Source: Parapedobacter tibetensis (GTDB taxonomy: Bacteria; Bacteroidota; Bacteroidia; Sphingobacteriales; Sphingobacteriaceae). Taken from it: a stretch of 64,000 bases of DNA. Shown here piece after piece: positions 36,443 through 45,604 of this stretch. How positions within the stretch are numbered: the first letter of the stretch is position 1; the number at the start of each line of letters is the position of its first letter. The DNA lies in assembly GCF_024643205.1 (NCBI RefSeq), contig NZ_JAMKQJ010000011.1, forward strand, positions 144,673 through 208,672. Direction: 5' to 3'. The translations under genes and the position numbers were made by a program. Below the pieces are notes generated by a model. The model ran no database searches. It worked only from the letters and a program-made list of their open reading frames with translations, and was not told the DNA's origin.

Positions 36443-37042
36443 TTATAAGATTGCTACCGTAGAGGCCTCGCGGTCGTCAAATTTGGCCACCCGCTCAATG
36501 GAACGGGCAAAATGCTCTTCTACTTCACGTAGGATTGGTAGCGTCTGTTCATTTAATTCGTTTAATAGGCGGGCATATTTTTTCTTTGAAACTTCAAACC
36601 TTTTCATTTCCTTGTTCAATTCGGTCTTCAATAGTGCTTGCAACCGAGCTATTTTCTTGTTTTCGAATACATCCCTTTCTGCATGCTTTTCGGTATAGAG
36701 GGCCGCGATTTCAGCAATTGCCTTTTTGCTTTCTTCCACACGGATTCCCTTGTCGAGGTCTTGTTGATAAACATTGGTAAAGAAAGCCTTATCGCGTTCA
36801 AGTTCGGCATGGTTACCGCGGCTTTCTTTGATACGAGCTTCTTCCAGTGCATATTGGTTCCACAGTACATCTACATTTCTTTGGTGGAAGGCCATTTGCT
36901 CCTTAAAAGCTTCGATGCTTTTTGAGTCACCCGATAGTTCCTTCTTACTTTCCTTGTTTGATGCGGCTGACCCGTAGGTACTTGCCGTCCCGTTTCCAAT
37001 TGCTGCTGCGCAAATCATAGCGCATAATACTAAAGATTTCAT
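36443..37042 (-). CDS. Secreted coiled-coil protein of unknown function
   Basis: The 199-residue protein starts with a signal peptide (MKSLVLCAMICAAAIGNGTA) and continues as an almost entirely helical, charged region (ALEEARIKESRGNHAELERD, KKIARLQALLKTELNKEMKR) that should form a long coiled coil in the periplasm. I recognise no family. It is flanked by a strong terminator and by a 220-base gap, so it is probably transcribed alone. The only idea I can support is a structural or chaperone role, and that is weak. Confidence 0.7.
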   Translation of the reverse strand: MKSLVLCAMICAAAIGNGTASTYGSAASNKESKKELSGDSKSIEAFKEQMAFHQRNVDVLWNQYALEEARIKESRGNHAELERDKAFFTNVYQQDLDKGIRVEESKKAIAEIAALYTEKHAERDVFENKKIARLQALLKTELNKEMKRFEVSKKKYARLLNELNEQTLPILREVEEHFARSIERVAKFDDREASTVAIL

Positions 37043-37262
37043 AATGGTATATTTTAATTTTTATACGTTGCTTTCCCAAGGGTGTTGTTCTTTGTTTTTG
37101 CCCTCTTTTATGAATAAGACGCTAAGTGCTAAAAAACGTTGCGTACGATTTGGAGATAATAGACCAATTGGCCGTTGTCATCGACCAAAAGATAGATCAA
37201 TAGATAAAAGGCGGGTTTCACTCGACGAAAATTGGGAAGGTTTAAGGTGAAGAGCTCAGGAC

Positions 37263-37847
37263 TCAGGGTTTAATTCGCTCTGTTACCTGGGCAAGGGTGA
37301 CTGCGTCGCGGCCGCATAGCTCGAAATAGGCAATATTTGGACTCAACATACTGCCTCCCTCAATCCGCACGAAGATGCGGTCGAGGATAGCCTCGCGATT
37401 GTTGATGGAGGCCAAAACCAGGTATTTCTTATGTGCCGTAGAATAGGAAAGTCGCAAGGGCAGGGTTTTGTAAGCGGCTAGGCGTAGCTCAAAATCCCCA
37501 TTGGTAAGTGTTTTATGGGAAATGCCATACGCCATGCTGCGTTGGATAAGATTCAGCTCCTTACGCACTCCGCCTTCGGCATACCGTATCCAATAGGCAT
37601 TTACCGGCTTATCGGCATCTACTTGGTTCCCATCGGTATTGAGCTGGTATATTATGGTGTTTTCATCGGGGTCACGCTGTAGGTAAAAAAGCTGCTTCTT
37701 TTCATTAGGTATCGGCAATTTAGCTACTTCAACCTGTTTTTCAAAGTCATTTTGTTGGGCCAAGAGCCCCAGTGCATAGAAGAGGAATACCACACTGATG
37801 CAACCCTTGAGGCAGGCATACCGATGAAAAATTGGATGTGATAGCAT
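37263..37847 (-). CDS. DUF4833-domain secreted protein
   Basis: The 194-residue protein has a signal segment (CISVVFLFYALGLLAQQNDF) and a beta-rich body. VNAYWIRYAEGGVRKELNLI and LRLSYSTAHKKYLVLASINN, followed later by IRVEGG-type strands, agree with DUF4833. The ATG at 37847 was preferred over a TTG seven codons upstream. The function is unknown. Another uncharacterised gene lies 64 bases upstream on the same strand. Confidence 0.75.
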   Translation of the reverse strand: MLSHPIFHRYACLKGCISVVFLFYALGLLAQQNDFEKQVEVAKLPIPNEKKQLFYLQRDPDENTIIYQLNTDGNQVDADKPVNAYWIRYAEGGVRKELNLIQRSMAYGISHKTLTNGDFELRLAAYKTLPLRLSYSTAHKKYLVLASINNREAILDRIFVRIEGGSMLSPNIAYFELCGRDAVTLAQVTERIKP

Positions 37848-37911
37848 AACGCTCTTCCCTTTTTCCAAAGATAGCGATTTTTATGTTAAGGATCGGGCGG
37901 GGGACAAAGCA

Positions 37912-38478
37912 CTAATAAAGCCGTTTCACCAACTGCTCTTCTACACCTTTATACACCTGTAGCGGTTTTTGATGGCGCCAACCCAAATCGTTGAGTATAC
38001 CTCCGAAATTAATGAAATAATCGATATTGCTCGATTTGAATTCGTCAATAACATGGTCGCGGAAATTGATACCGGCAATCCAGCCGTCTTCTATATCTTG
38101 GAACCATTCCTCATAATAGCAATCGTCTGAAGCATGGAAATTGAGTACGTTTTCGCCAATGATAATAAATTTGCTAATGCCGGCGCTGACCATGATGTCT
38201 ACTACCTCACGCTTGAGCAACATCACGTCATTATATATCGCATCGTTCCATTCGCCAATTAATTCAATGATGGTGTAACCATATTGGTAATCTGTAAACA
38301 GGATTTTGAGGTAAAGGGTATTGGATCCGAAATTGTCCCATTGTGGGTGCAGGAGGAAGTTGTATATTTTCTTGTCAAACTCGAACTCATTGTACTCCGT
38401 GCCATAGAACGGGGAAAACTCGTCTTCAGCGGCGATATAATCATCTCTCCAGCGGTAATATGGCTCAATCTCGTGCAT
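37912..38478 (-). CDS. Hypothetical acidic cytosolic protein (188 aa)
   Basis: The protein begins MHEIEPYYRWRDDYIAAEDE and is rich in aromatic and acidic residues (HPQWDNFGSNTLYLKILFTD, IIIGENVLNFHASDDCYYEE). It has no signal peptide and no recognised motif. The sequence looks like a conserved Bacteroidota cytosolic protein of unknown function. It is divergent from the S41 protease gene, which starts 199 bases away. Confidence 0.7.
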   Translation of the reverse strand: MHEIEPYYRWRDDYIAAEDEFSPFYGTEYNEFEFDKKIYNFLLHPQWDNFGSNTLYLKILFTDYQYGYTIIELIGEWNDAIYNDVMLLKREVVDIMVSAGISKFIIIGENVLNFHASDDCYYEEWFQDIEDGWIAGINFRDHVIDEFKSSNIDYFINFGGILNDLGWRHQKPLQVYKGVEEQLVKRLY

Positions 38479-38677
38479 CGTTCTGTGCGAGTTTTCTGTT
38501 TTACAAAATTGCTAATAATTTATGAAACCCACATGATTAAAATAATCACGAAGCGCATAAGACATAGCACTCAGGGCCGGGATCACCGAAACCTGACCAC
38601 CACATTTTATGTAAATTTTGTGCGTTAACGATGGAAAATGCTGGAAACTATGTAATTTAGCGGTTGTTATCAATGCT

Positions 38678-40303
38678 ATGCGCAAGGGAACCAAAAGAAA
38701 TTTATTTATAGCGGCCACTTATGGCGCTGTCTTATTTTTGGGATTGCTACTCGGGCAGAATTATGCGGGTGAAAATCGCTGGTCTGGGTCGGGTGGGCTG
38801 CTGCCTTTGGGCAAGACTGATAGAACGGGGAAGGTGCAGCATATGATTGATCTCATCGTTTCCAATTACGTGGATAGCATGGATATCGGCCAGCTGCAAG
38901 ACCTCGCTATCAATGAAATTGTAGCACAATTAGATCCGCATTCCGAATACCTCCAACCTGACCAAGCGCTTAAGCAACATGAAACCCTCGAAGGGAGTTT
39001 TGAAGGCATAGGTATTGAATATTACAACCTGCACGACACCTTAATGACGGTAGGACTGATTGCTGGCGGACCGGCACAACGTGCTGGCATGCGGGTGGGT
39101 GATAAGCTTGTCGCCATCAATGGCGATGCAATCGCGGGAGTAAACATCACAGACAAAGCTATCGAGGAGAAGATCCGGGGGCGTAGAGGCACGGCTATTG
39201 AAATAACCATAAACCGTAGCGGGAAAGACATACCCACGCCGCTAAAGGTCATGCGCGATCGAGTGGACGTGAGCAGTATCGATGCTGCATACATCATCGA
39301 TAGCGCCACGGCTTACATCAAAATTAGACGTTTTGGTGCTAACACTGCCGATGACTTTAGACAGGCGCTGCAAAACCTGAAAAAACAAGGTGCGCAACGG
39401 TTGATACTTGACTTGCGTGAAAATGGCGGGGGTTACTTCAGTGCTGCCACAGCATTGGCCAGCCAGTTTTTTGTTGACAAACAACTAATCGTATACACGC
39501 AGGGGGCACATGAAGCTCGTACCGACTATTACTCTAGCGCCGACGGCATATTTGGAAATGGCGAGCTGGCGGTGCTCATCGATGAGCAATCTGCATCTGC
39601 TAGTGAAATCGTGGCTGGAGCAATACAAGACCTAGAGCGAGGCATTATCGTAGGCCGACAGTCGTTTGGAAAAGCGTTGGTTCAAGAACAGTTTGGTTTT
39701 GGCGATGGGTCGGCAATCAACCTGACCGTCGCCCGTTATTATACTCCATCGGGTAGGTGTATCCAAAAGTCATATCCCATCAGTAATGGGAAAAACCACC
39801 ATCTGGCCAACCGGCCAACCCCGGCCAAAAAACTGATGGATACAACTATAGCCGAAGCGGTCCGCCGCCATCGTCCATCTCAAGACGTGTATAAAACCGC
39901 ATCAGGTAAGTTGGTATATGGCGGTGGTGGTATTTCACCCGATGTGCTGGTGCCCGCAGATAGTAGCGGGATAAGCACATTATATCGCAAAATACGAAAG
40001 GCCAATCTTATCGAAACATACGTATATGACCGCCTTACCAAATCTGTGCCAGCCTACGCAGCAGAAAACTACCTGAAAGGATATTTCTTGCCTGACAAGG
40101 AATACGATGATTTCTTGCAATATGTACGCAATAAAGGTATAGACCATACCACGAAGGAAGCCGAGGCCATAAAGCCTATGGTGCGCACAGATATTGAGGC
40201 ATTATTGGGCCGCTACTATTTTGGTAGTGAGACGTTTTTTAAAGTACGAAACCGTTCGGATCAGGTATTGGCCCAAGCCCTAAACGCCTTGCAGGGTGGA
40301 TAA
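38678..40303 (+). CDS. S41-family C-terminal processing peptidase
   Basis: The 541-residue exported protease has an N-terminal membrane anchor (RNLFIAATYGAVLFLGLLLG), a PDZ domain at about 85-165 (GLIAGGPAQRAGMRVGDKLV), and the tail-specific protease core: catalytic Ser in EQSASASEIVAGA and Lys in RQSFGKALVQ. The ATG at 38678 gives a short basic N-terminus before the helix; an upstream GTG would add 20 unlikely residues. It degrades or processes periplasmic proteins. It converges on the ABC ATPase with no intervening bases. Confidence 0.94.
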   Translation: MRKGTKRNLFIAATYGAVLFLGLLLGQNYAGENRWSGSGGLLPLGKTDRTGKVQHMIDLIVSNYVDSMDIGQLQDLAINEIVAQLDPHSEYLQPDQALKQHETLEGSFEGIGIEYYNLHDTLMTVGLIAGGPAQRAGMRVGDKLVAINGDAIAGVNITDKAIEEKIRGRRGTAIEITINRSGKDIPTPLKVMRDRVDVSSIDAAYIIDSATAYIKIRRFGANTADDFRQALQNLKKQGAQRLILDLRENGGGYFSAATALASQFFVDKQLIVYTQGAHEARTDYYSSADGIFGNGELAVLIDEQSASASEIVAGAIQDLERGIIVGRQSFGKALVQEQFGFGDGSAINLTVARYYTPSGRCIQKSYPISNGKNHHLANRPTPAKKLMDTTIAEAVRRHRPSQDVYKTASGKLVYGGGGISPDVLVPADSSGISTLYRKIRKANLIETYVYDRLTKSVPAYAAENYLKGYFLPDKEYDDFLQYVRNKGIDHTTKEAEAIKPMVRTDIEALLGRYYFGSETFFKVRNRSDQVLAQALNALQGG

Positions 40304-40969
40304 TTAACTCACCACTTGCCCATCCAGGAGTTCGACGATTCGATGACCGTATTCTGCATTTTTCTCCGAATGTGTTACCTGTATAATGGTTACACCATCT
40401 TCCTCATTGAGCTGCTTGAACAGGTTCATGATGTCCTCTCCCTGTTTGGAGTTGAGGTTCCCCGTAGGTTCGTCGGCCAGCAGTAACTTGGGCGTAGTGG
40501 CCAATGCCCGTGCGATACCTACCAATTGCTGTTGACCTCCCGAAAGCTGTGTGGGAAAAAGGTCTTTCTTGCCCACGATGCCAAAGCGGTCGAGCAAGTC
40601 GCCCACAATGGCCTTACGTTCGCCTCCTTTGAGGTTTTTATAGATGAGCGGTGTCTCAATGTTTTCGTATACCGTGAGTTCATCAATCAAGTGGTAGGCT
40701 TGGAATACAAAGCCGATATGTTGTTTATAAAGGGCTGAGCGTTGTCTCTCCTTAAGCCCAAGCACATTTTCATCCATAAAAAGGTATTCGCCCTCATCAG
40801 GTTCATCCAAGAGTCCAAAGATATGGAGCAACGTGGATTTGCCTGAGCCCGAAGGCCCCATGATGGATACGAACTCGCCCTCGGCAATATGGAGGTTGAC
40901 ATCTTTGAGTACGAATGAACGGCTTCCGCCCACGTTGTACCACTTGAATATGTTGTTTAATTGGATCAT
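40304..40969 (-). CDS. ABC transporter ATPase (MacB/LolD type)
   Basis: The 221-residue ATPase has Walker A GPSGSGKST, Q-loop VFQAYHLIDELTVYENIETP, signature LSGGQQQLVGIARALA and Walker B LLLADEPTGNLNS. These motifs define the MacB/LolD/FtsE group, which works with FtsX-like permeases to move lipoproteins, peptides or drugs across the envelope. An FtsX-like permease with the same upstream operators is at 42.5-44.9 kb, separated by an MFS exporter gene. The promoter region carries paired inverted-repeat operators and a sigma-54-like element. Confidence 0.94.
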   Translation of the reverse strand: MIQLNNIFKWYNVGGSRSFVLKDVNLHIAEGEFVSIMGPSGSGKSTLLHIFGLLDEPDEGEYLFMDENVLGLKERQRSALYKQHIGFVFQAYHLIDELTVYENIETPLIYKNLKGGERKAIVGDLLDRFGIVGKKDLFPTQLSGGQQQLVGIARALATTPKLLLADEPTGNLNSKQGEDIMNLFKQLNEEDGVTIIQVTHSEKNAEYGHRIVELLDGQVVS

Positions 40970-41058
40970 GTTTAGCTATCAGCTTTTGGCTATCAGTAGT
41001 CAGCGTTTATCTTTTTGCTGAAAACAATTCAAATATATTAATTATCAGGATTGCTATG

Positions 41059-41074
41059 CCAAATTCCTTACCAA
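41059..41074 (-). promoter_or_regulatory. Sigma-54-like promoter of the ABC ATPase
   Basis: Read on the minus strand, TTGGTAAGGAATTTGG followed by CAT fits the -24/-12 pattern YTGG...TTG with GG-N10-GG; the -12 base pair is GG, not the usual GC. Fourteen of 16 bases match the permease promoter at 44896-44911. The start codon is 89 bases downstream. Confidence 0.4.
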
Positions 41075-41126
41075 TATTACAAAATACTATTAACTAACAG
41101 CATACCTAAAACCAGAAAACGTCCGG

Positions 41127-41164
41127 TGTCCGATTCCGAACATATTGTTGTGCGATTCCGAACA
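41127..41164. promoter_or_regulatory. Paired 16-bp inverted-repeat operators upstream of the ABC ATPase
   Basis: TGTCCGATTCCGAACA at 41127-41142 and TGTGCGATTCCGAACA at 41149-41164 fit TGTnCG-N4-CGRACA. The two sites start 22 bases apart, two helical turns. Their centres are 75.5 and 97.5 bases upstream of the -12 element. They lie in the gap shared with the MFS gene. Confidence 0.65.
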
Positions 41165-41248
41165 TTCTCATTGGCTCGAAAATGAGATAATGCCGTCAGT
41201 TTTGTATCATATTTTCGACGAGCCTCTTCCTAATATGCATAAACCAAC

Positions 41249-41256
41249 TATCTTTG
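41249..41256 (+). promoter_or_regulatory. -7 box of the MFS exporter gene
   Basis: TATCTTTG matches TAnnTTTG exactly and ends 20 bases before the start codon, so the MFS gene appears to use the ordinary sigma factor, unlike its flanking ABC genes. Confidence 0.55.
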
Positions 41257-41276
41257 TGTACTTTTTACACTAAGAG

Positions 41277-42476
41277 ATGAAAAAAAGTTTATTGTCACTC
41301 GCTTTCGGCGGATTGGGTATCGGAATTACCGAGTTTGTTATGATGGGTTTGTTAGAAGATATCGCGCGAGACCTTCGTATAGATATCCCGACGGCGGGCC
41401 ACCTCATTGCCGCGTATGCGCTGGGGGTGGTCATCGGGGCACCTTTGCTAGTCGTGATGGCGGGCAAGTATCCACCAAAGCGTATCCTTATCGGCTTAAT
41501 GGTGTTGTTTACGGTTTTCAATGCCTTTTCCGCATTTGCACCGAGTTACTATACCTTGCTGATCTCGCGCTTGTTGGCAGGTCTACCCCATGGCGCATTT
41601 TTTGGTGTGGGCTCGGTGGTGGCCAGCCGTTTGGCCCAACCGGGGAAGGAAGCCCAGGCGGTATCCATCATGTTTGCCGGTCTCACCATCGCCAATCTTA
41701 TCGGCGTACCGCTCGGCACCTATATTGGCCATCATTTCATTTGGCGGTATTCCTTCGCCATTGTGGTATTGGTAGGGCTCATTACGCTATTATCCTTGAA
41801 GCTATGGATGCCTAACCTGCCTGTGAAACAAACAGGAAGCGTAAAATCCCAACTTCGCTTTTTCAGGCGCAGTGAGGCATGGCTGATTATTGGGATGATC
41901 GCCATTGGCACTGGAGGTCTTTTCTCGTGGTACAGCTACATTTCGCCGCTGATGACCAAGGTGTCGGGCTTTTCAGAGGCTTCCATGACTTACATCCTCA
42001 TGCTGGCAGGCCTAGGCATGTTTATCGGCAATTTTTTCGGGGGCCGCTTGGCGGACCTGGTTTCCCCCGCCAAGGCCTCTGTGGTGCTACTCTTTGCGAT
42101 GGCCGTGGCATTGGTTTCCCAGCGGTATTTGGCGGTCTATCCTGTCCCGTCTTTGGTGATGACATTTATTCTTGGTGGCATTGCCTTTGCATTGTCTGCT
42201 CCTATACAAATGCTGATGATCAATACAGCCAAAGGCTCGGAAATGCTCGCTGCTTCGGTGAGTCAAGCGAGTTTCAATATCGGCAATGCCCTCGGGGCCT
42301 TTTTGGGAGGCTTGCCCATTGCAATGGGCTATGGCTACGCCTCACCGGAATGGGTTGGAGCGGTCATGGCCACTTGCGGCGCCTTGTTTGCATTGTGCTT
42401 CATTTATCATCGAAGCCAGCGTAATAGCGAGGAACCTATAGTCGTTGGACAGGCCATAGAAGAAGTTGGTTGTTAG
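41277..42476 (+). CDS. MFS transporter (AraJ/DHA1-type efflux)
   Basis: The 399-residue protein has 12 predicted membrane helices. GLGIGITEFVMMGLLEDIAR at the start and the RLLAGLPHGAFFGVGSVVAS helix are typical of the DHA1/AraJ drug or sugar efflux group. It ends only ten bases before the convergent FtsX-like permease. It lies between two ABC genes that share operators, which may mean a shared efflux function, but it has its own housekeeping-type promoter. Confidence 0.9.
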   Translation: MKKSLLSLAFGGLGIGITEFVMMGLLEDIARDLRIDIPTAGHLIAAYALGVVIGAPLLVVMAGKYPPKRILIGLMVLFTVFNAFSAFAPSYYTLLISRLLAGLPHGAFFGVGSVVASRLAQPGKEAQAVSIMFAGLTIANLIGVPLGTYIGHHFIWRYSFAIVVLVGLITLLSLKLWMPNLPVKQTGSVKSQLRFFRRSEAWLIIGMIAIGTGGLFSWYSYISPLMTKVSGFSEASMTYILMLAGLGMFIGNFFGGRLADLVSPAKASVVLLFAMAVALVSQRYLAVYPVPSLVMTFILGGIAFALSAPIQMLMINTAKGSEMLAASVSQASFNIGNALGAFLGGLPIAMGYGYASPEWVGAVMATCGALFALCFIYHRSQRNSEEPIVVGQAIEEVGC

Positions 42477-42486
42477 CCCTCAACGC

Positions 42487-44859
42487 TTATTCATCCCTAA
42501 GCGAATCAATCGGATTGGCGCGTGCTGCGCGTATCGACTGAAAGGCCACCGTAAGCAACGAAATAAGTAAAGCCGCCATGCCCGCCACTGCAAACATCCA
42601 CCATTGCACCGTGATGCGGTAAGCAAACGTGGCCAGCCATCGGTCTACCAACAGATACGCCAGTGGCAATGCGATGAGGTTGGCCAACAGAAAAATCCTG
42701 AAGAATGGCTTGTTGAGCTGCATAAATAGCTGGTTTACGGAGGCTCCTAAAACCTTACGGATGCTCATTTCTTTCTGCCGGATACTAATGCTATAGGCAG
42801 ACATGCTGAACAGGCCCATTACCGCGATGGCGATGGATAGGAACGTGAATGCACTGAACGCAGATTCCAGTTGTTCCTGTTGGGCATGTAGCGCAGCGTA
42901 TTTCTGGTCGACGAATTCGTATCGGAAATGCTCGCCATCCAATCTGTTGATGGACTTCCAGTCTTTTTCCAAGGCGATCAACGTCTGCCGTGCCGTACCC
43001 GGTTTGATTTTTGCCAGAATCTCGGTTTTGTGCTGCCCGCAGGCGTTGTTGATGGAATATACAGTGGGCTGTACCAGTCGCTCAAACCCTGCCATCTTGC
43101 TGTCTTTGACCACCCCTATGATCTGGAAGTCGGTGTCACAGCCGCGGATGGTTTTTCCGACGGGGTTTTCTATATCGAAGGCTTTCGCCAGCGTTTCGTT
43201 GACTAGGGCTCCGCTCACGGAGTCCGCCGCAAACGCTTCGGTGAATGAGTGGCCTTGCAAGACTTCCATGCCCATCGTTTCCACGTAGTCGAAATCCACG
43301 GCAACGTGGTCTGCCTTGTGCACTCCGTTCACATATTCAAATTCCTTTTTCGCTGGGCCGATTCCTCCCGGAACACTCGTTGCCGCTGTGACATATTCAA
43401 TTCCCGGGTAGCTTTGCATCCGGTCGCGGAAGGGTTTGAAATCAGATGGGTTGTTCAATATCGCGGAATTCTTGATGTACACCACCTGTTCGGGATCGAA
43501 ACCTTTGTCTCCTTGGCGCATATAGTCAAGCTGCCTGTTGAGGATAAGCATGCCGGTGATGAATACAATGGCGATGACAAACTGGAAGGTCAACAGGGAA
43601 TGGCGGAACCAGGCCGTCCGGTGGCTGGTCTGGAAGTTGCCCTTCAGAATGCTCACCGGATGGTAGCCCGAGAGGATGATGGATGGGTAGATACCCGATA
43701 CCATTGCGGTGAGCAGCGCAGCCACCAACAGCTGCCACCCAATCTGGCCCGTCAACGTGAAGGTGGCCAAATCATAGGCCAGCCATTTCTGCAAGCCATT
43801 TTGGCAAAGGACGACTAGGCCCCAAGCAAGCACGGAAGCGAGTAAACATTGGAGCAGTACCTCGCCCAGGAATTGCATGGCTAAACGGCTTCGGCTCACG
43901 CCGAACATTTTTTTGATGCCGATTTCCTTGGCGCGTTTATTGGCCTGGGCAATCATGAGATTGGCGAAATTGATGCTGGCCAGTAGCAGGATGATGCCTG
44001 AGAGTATTCCCAATGCCCAGACCGTGATATATCCCGTATTCGAGCCATGCTTCGGCCTCAGATGCAGGTTTTTTAACGGATCAAGATACGTTTCGCCCTT
44101 GGCGAATGCCGAAGTGGAGTTGTGGTAATACTGTGAAACTTCTTGTTTATATATTTCGTTGATTTTCTGGCTTAATCGACGGATATCCGTCCCCGGCTTC
44201 ACTTGGATAAAAGTTTGGACTTGGCGAGGGTGCCCCACGTTTGCGTCACCGAGGTTTGGTACAAAAAACACGACTTCAAAGGTGAGGTTGGACAATCCTC
44301 GTTCCTTTGAGATGCCATGAATGTAGGGGAATCGCCCAAATTGCTCGCTATGCAAGATGATTTGCCGCGGTTCGAACACTTTCTCGGGCGCTTTCGGAAA
44401 TAACGCTTTGGCGATCTCGGGCGTAATGAGATTCCACTGGGGTTGAGATTGGTCAGCTACTGGATTTCCATAGGCTTCAATGCCAAACATCTTTGCAATG
44501 GAAATATCGGCCGCCTTCCAATCTTTTACCATTGCTTCGCCGTTGTCGTGGATAAAGGGTATTTCCCAAGGGAAATAGGAAACCCGACCTACCTCCTCCA
44601 CTTCCGGGAATTCCGTTTTAATGGCGTCGGCCAATGCCGACGGCGTAACGTCGGTATTCGTTCCCCGATAAGTCAGCCCTACCAAGTAAATATTCTCATA
44701 ATTCGGATTCCATTTGTCATAGCTCGTTTCTCGATTGATGTAGAGATAAGCCAATACAAAACCTGCAAAACCCAGACTCAAACCAAGGATATTTAATGCG
44801 GTAAATAGCTTTGATCGAAGCACATTACGCCAAGCAATCTTTAGGTTATTCAAATTCAT
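42487..44859 (-). CDS. FtsX-like ABC transporter permease (MacB_PCD + FtsX)
   Basis: The 790-residue permease has an N-terminal helix (LNILGLSLGFAGFVLAYLYI), a periplasmic MacB core domain, and two FtsX blocks: around residues 285-400 with EIGIKKMFGVSRSRLAMQFL, and near the C-terminus with QKEMSIRKVLGASVNQLFMQ. Such two-module permeases are very common in Bacteroidota and pair with a MacB-type ATPase. The nearest ATPase is at 40304-40969, with the same operator pair. The gene has a sigma-54-like element 36 bases upstream of its start. Substrate is unknown; envelope stress or antimicrobial-peptide export is a guess. Confidence 0.92.
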   Translation of the reverse strand: MNLNNLKIAWRNVLRSKLFTALNILGLSLGFAGFVLAYLYINRETSYDKWNPNYENIYLVGLTYRGTNTDVTPSALADAIKTEFPEVEEVGRVSYFPWEIPFIHDNGEAMVKDWKAADISIAKMFGIEAYGNPVADQSQPQWNLITPEIAKALFPKAPEKVFEPRQIILHSEQFGRFPYIHGISKERGLSNLTFEVVFFVPNLGDANVGHPRQVQTFIQVKPGTDIRRLSQKINEIYKQEVSQYYHNSTSAFAKGETYLDPLKNLHLRPKHGSNTGYITVWALGILSGIILLLASINFANLMIAQANKRAKEIGIKKMFGVSRSRLAMQFLGEVLLQCLLASVLAWGLVVLCQNGLQKWLAYDLATFTLTGQIGWQLLVAALLTAMVSGIYPSIILSGYHPVSILKGNFQTSHRTAWFRHSLLTFQFVIAIVFITGMLILNRQLDYMRQGDKGFDPEQVVYIKNSAILNNPSDFKPFRDRMQSYPGIEYVTAATSVPGGIGPAKKEFEYVNGVHKADHVAVDFDYVETMGMEVLQGHSFTEAFAADSVSGALVNETLAKAFDIENPVGKTIRGCDTDFQIIGVVKDSKMAGFERLVQPTVYSINNACGQHKTEILAKIKPGTARQTLIALEKDWKSINRLDGEHFRYEFVDQKYAALHAQQEQLESAFSAFTFLSIAIAVMGLFSMSAYSISIRQKEMSIRKVLGASVNQLFMQLNKPFFRIFLLANLIALPLAYLLVDRWLATFAYRITVQWWMFAVAGMAALLISLLTVAFQSIRAARANPIDSLRDE

Positions 44860-44895
44860 GATCTTTCGTTAAAAATTCAACGTCATCTCATTATA

Positions 44896-44911
44896 CCAAA
44901 TTCACTACCAA
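44896..44911 (-). promoter_or_regulatory. Sigma-54-like promoter of the FtsX-like permease
   Basis: TTGGTAGTGAATTTGG on the minus strand differs at two of 16 bases from the ATPase promoter element. It is followed by TATAATG, which could also act as a -10 in another class of promoter. GG and GG are ten bases apart. Confidence 0.4.
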
Positions 44912-44964
44912 ATAGTTAACCTACTGTCTTTCAAATAAACGAGACAGCAGGCCATCAACAAAAG

Positions 44965-45001
44965 TGTCCGATATCGGACACCTACTGTTCGATTTCGAAC
45001 A
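44965..45001. promoter_or_regulatory. Paired 16-bp inverted-repeat operators upstream of the permease
   Basis: TGTCCGATATCGGACA (44965-44980, a perfect palindrome) and TGTTCGATTTCGAACA (44986-45001) fit TGTnCG-N4-CGRACA and start 21 bases apart. Their centres are 76.5 and 97.5 bases upstream of the -12 element, the same geometry as for the ATPase gene. Confidence 0.7.
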
Positions 45002-45057
45002 GTATAATGACTAGTAAATTATTTATGAAATTGGTTGAATATGCCGAATGGGCTGCG

Positions 45058-45603
45058 CTATGTTAACAATCCCAGTTTAGCCAATGCATAGAATAACGCC
45101 GCAGTATGCAGCGCCTGCCCAAATTGATTGTCCAAGAGCAGGTGCTTCAATTCCTCAGGGGAAACTAATATCACATCAATTTCTTCCTGTTCGTCAAGTT
45201 CTTGTTCCTGCACTTTCACACCTCCGGTGAGCAGATAAGTGGTGGTACTGTTATTACTTGTAGCGGGATTTGGAAAGAGTGTGGACAAGTTTTCGATGGT
45301 ATCAAACCGATAACCCGTTTCTTCGAGGAGTTCACGGGTAGCCGCTGTTGAGGCATCCTCCCCGGGGTCAATCACCCCGCCCGGAATTTCGAGTACATCT
45401 TGCTTCACCCCGTGTCGGTATTGTTTTACTAAAATAAACTGGTTGTCGGCGGTCAAGGCCACCATGTTCACCCAATCGGGGTATTCCAACACGTAATACT
45501 CGGGCACGATGTGACCGTTTGGCATGCGGCATACATCTTTGCGCAAAACCGCCCATGGCGCTTGTACGAGGTATTCCGACGATAATGTTTCCCAGTGCAG
45601 CAT
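45058..45603 (-). CDS. Nudix hydrolase (ADP-sugar pyrophosphatase-like)
   Basis: The 181-residue protein has the Nudix box GGVIDPGEDASTAATRELLE ending ETGY. The preceding ILVKQYRHGVKQDVLEIPGG is the ADP-ribose-pyrophosphatase signature. It hydrolyses a nucleoside diphosphate linked to another group. It starts one base after the end of the phosphohexomutase gene, so the two are co-transcribed; a nucleotide-sugar clearing role is plausible. Confidence 0.88.
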   Translation of the reverse strand: MLHWETLSSEYLVQAPWAVLRKDVCRMPNGHIVPEYYVLEYPDWVNMVALTADNQFILVKQYRHGVKQDVLEIPGGVIDPGEDASTAATRELLEETGYRFDTIENLSTLFPNPATSNNSTTTYLLTGGVKVQEQELDEQEEIDVILVSPEELKHLLLDNQFGQALHTAALFYALAKLGLLT

Positions 45604-45604
45604 A

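Noticed and set aside
40970..41040. GCTATCAGCTTTTGGCTATCAG direct words as a regulatory element
   Set aside because: Simple repeated words of this kind are common between genes in this group; there is no symmetry or conserved spacing as seen for the operators nearby.
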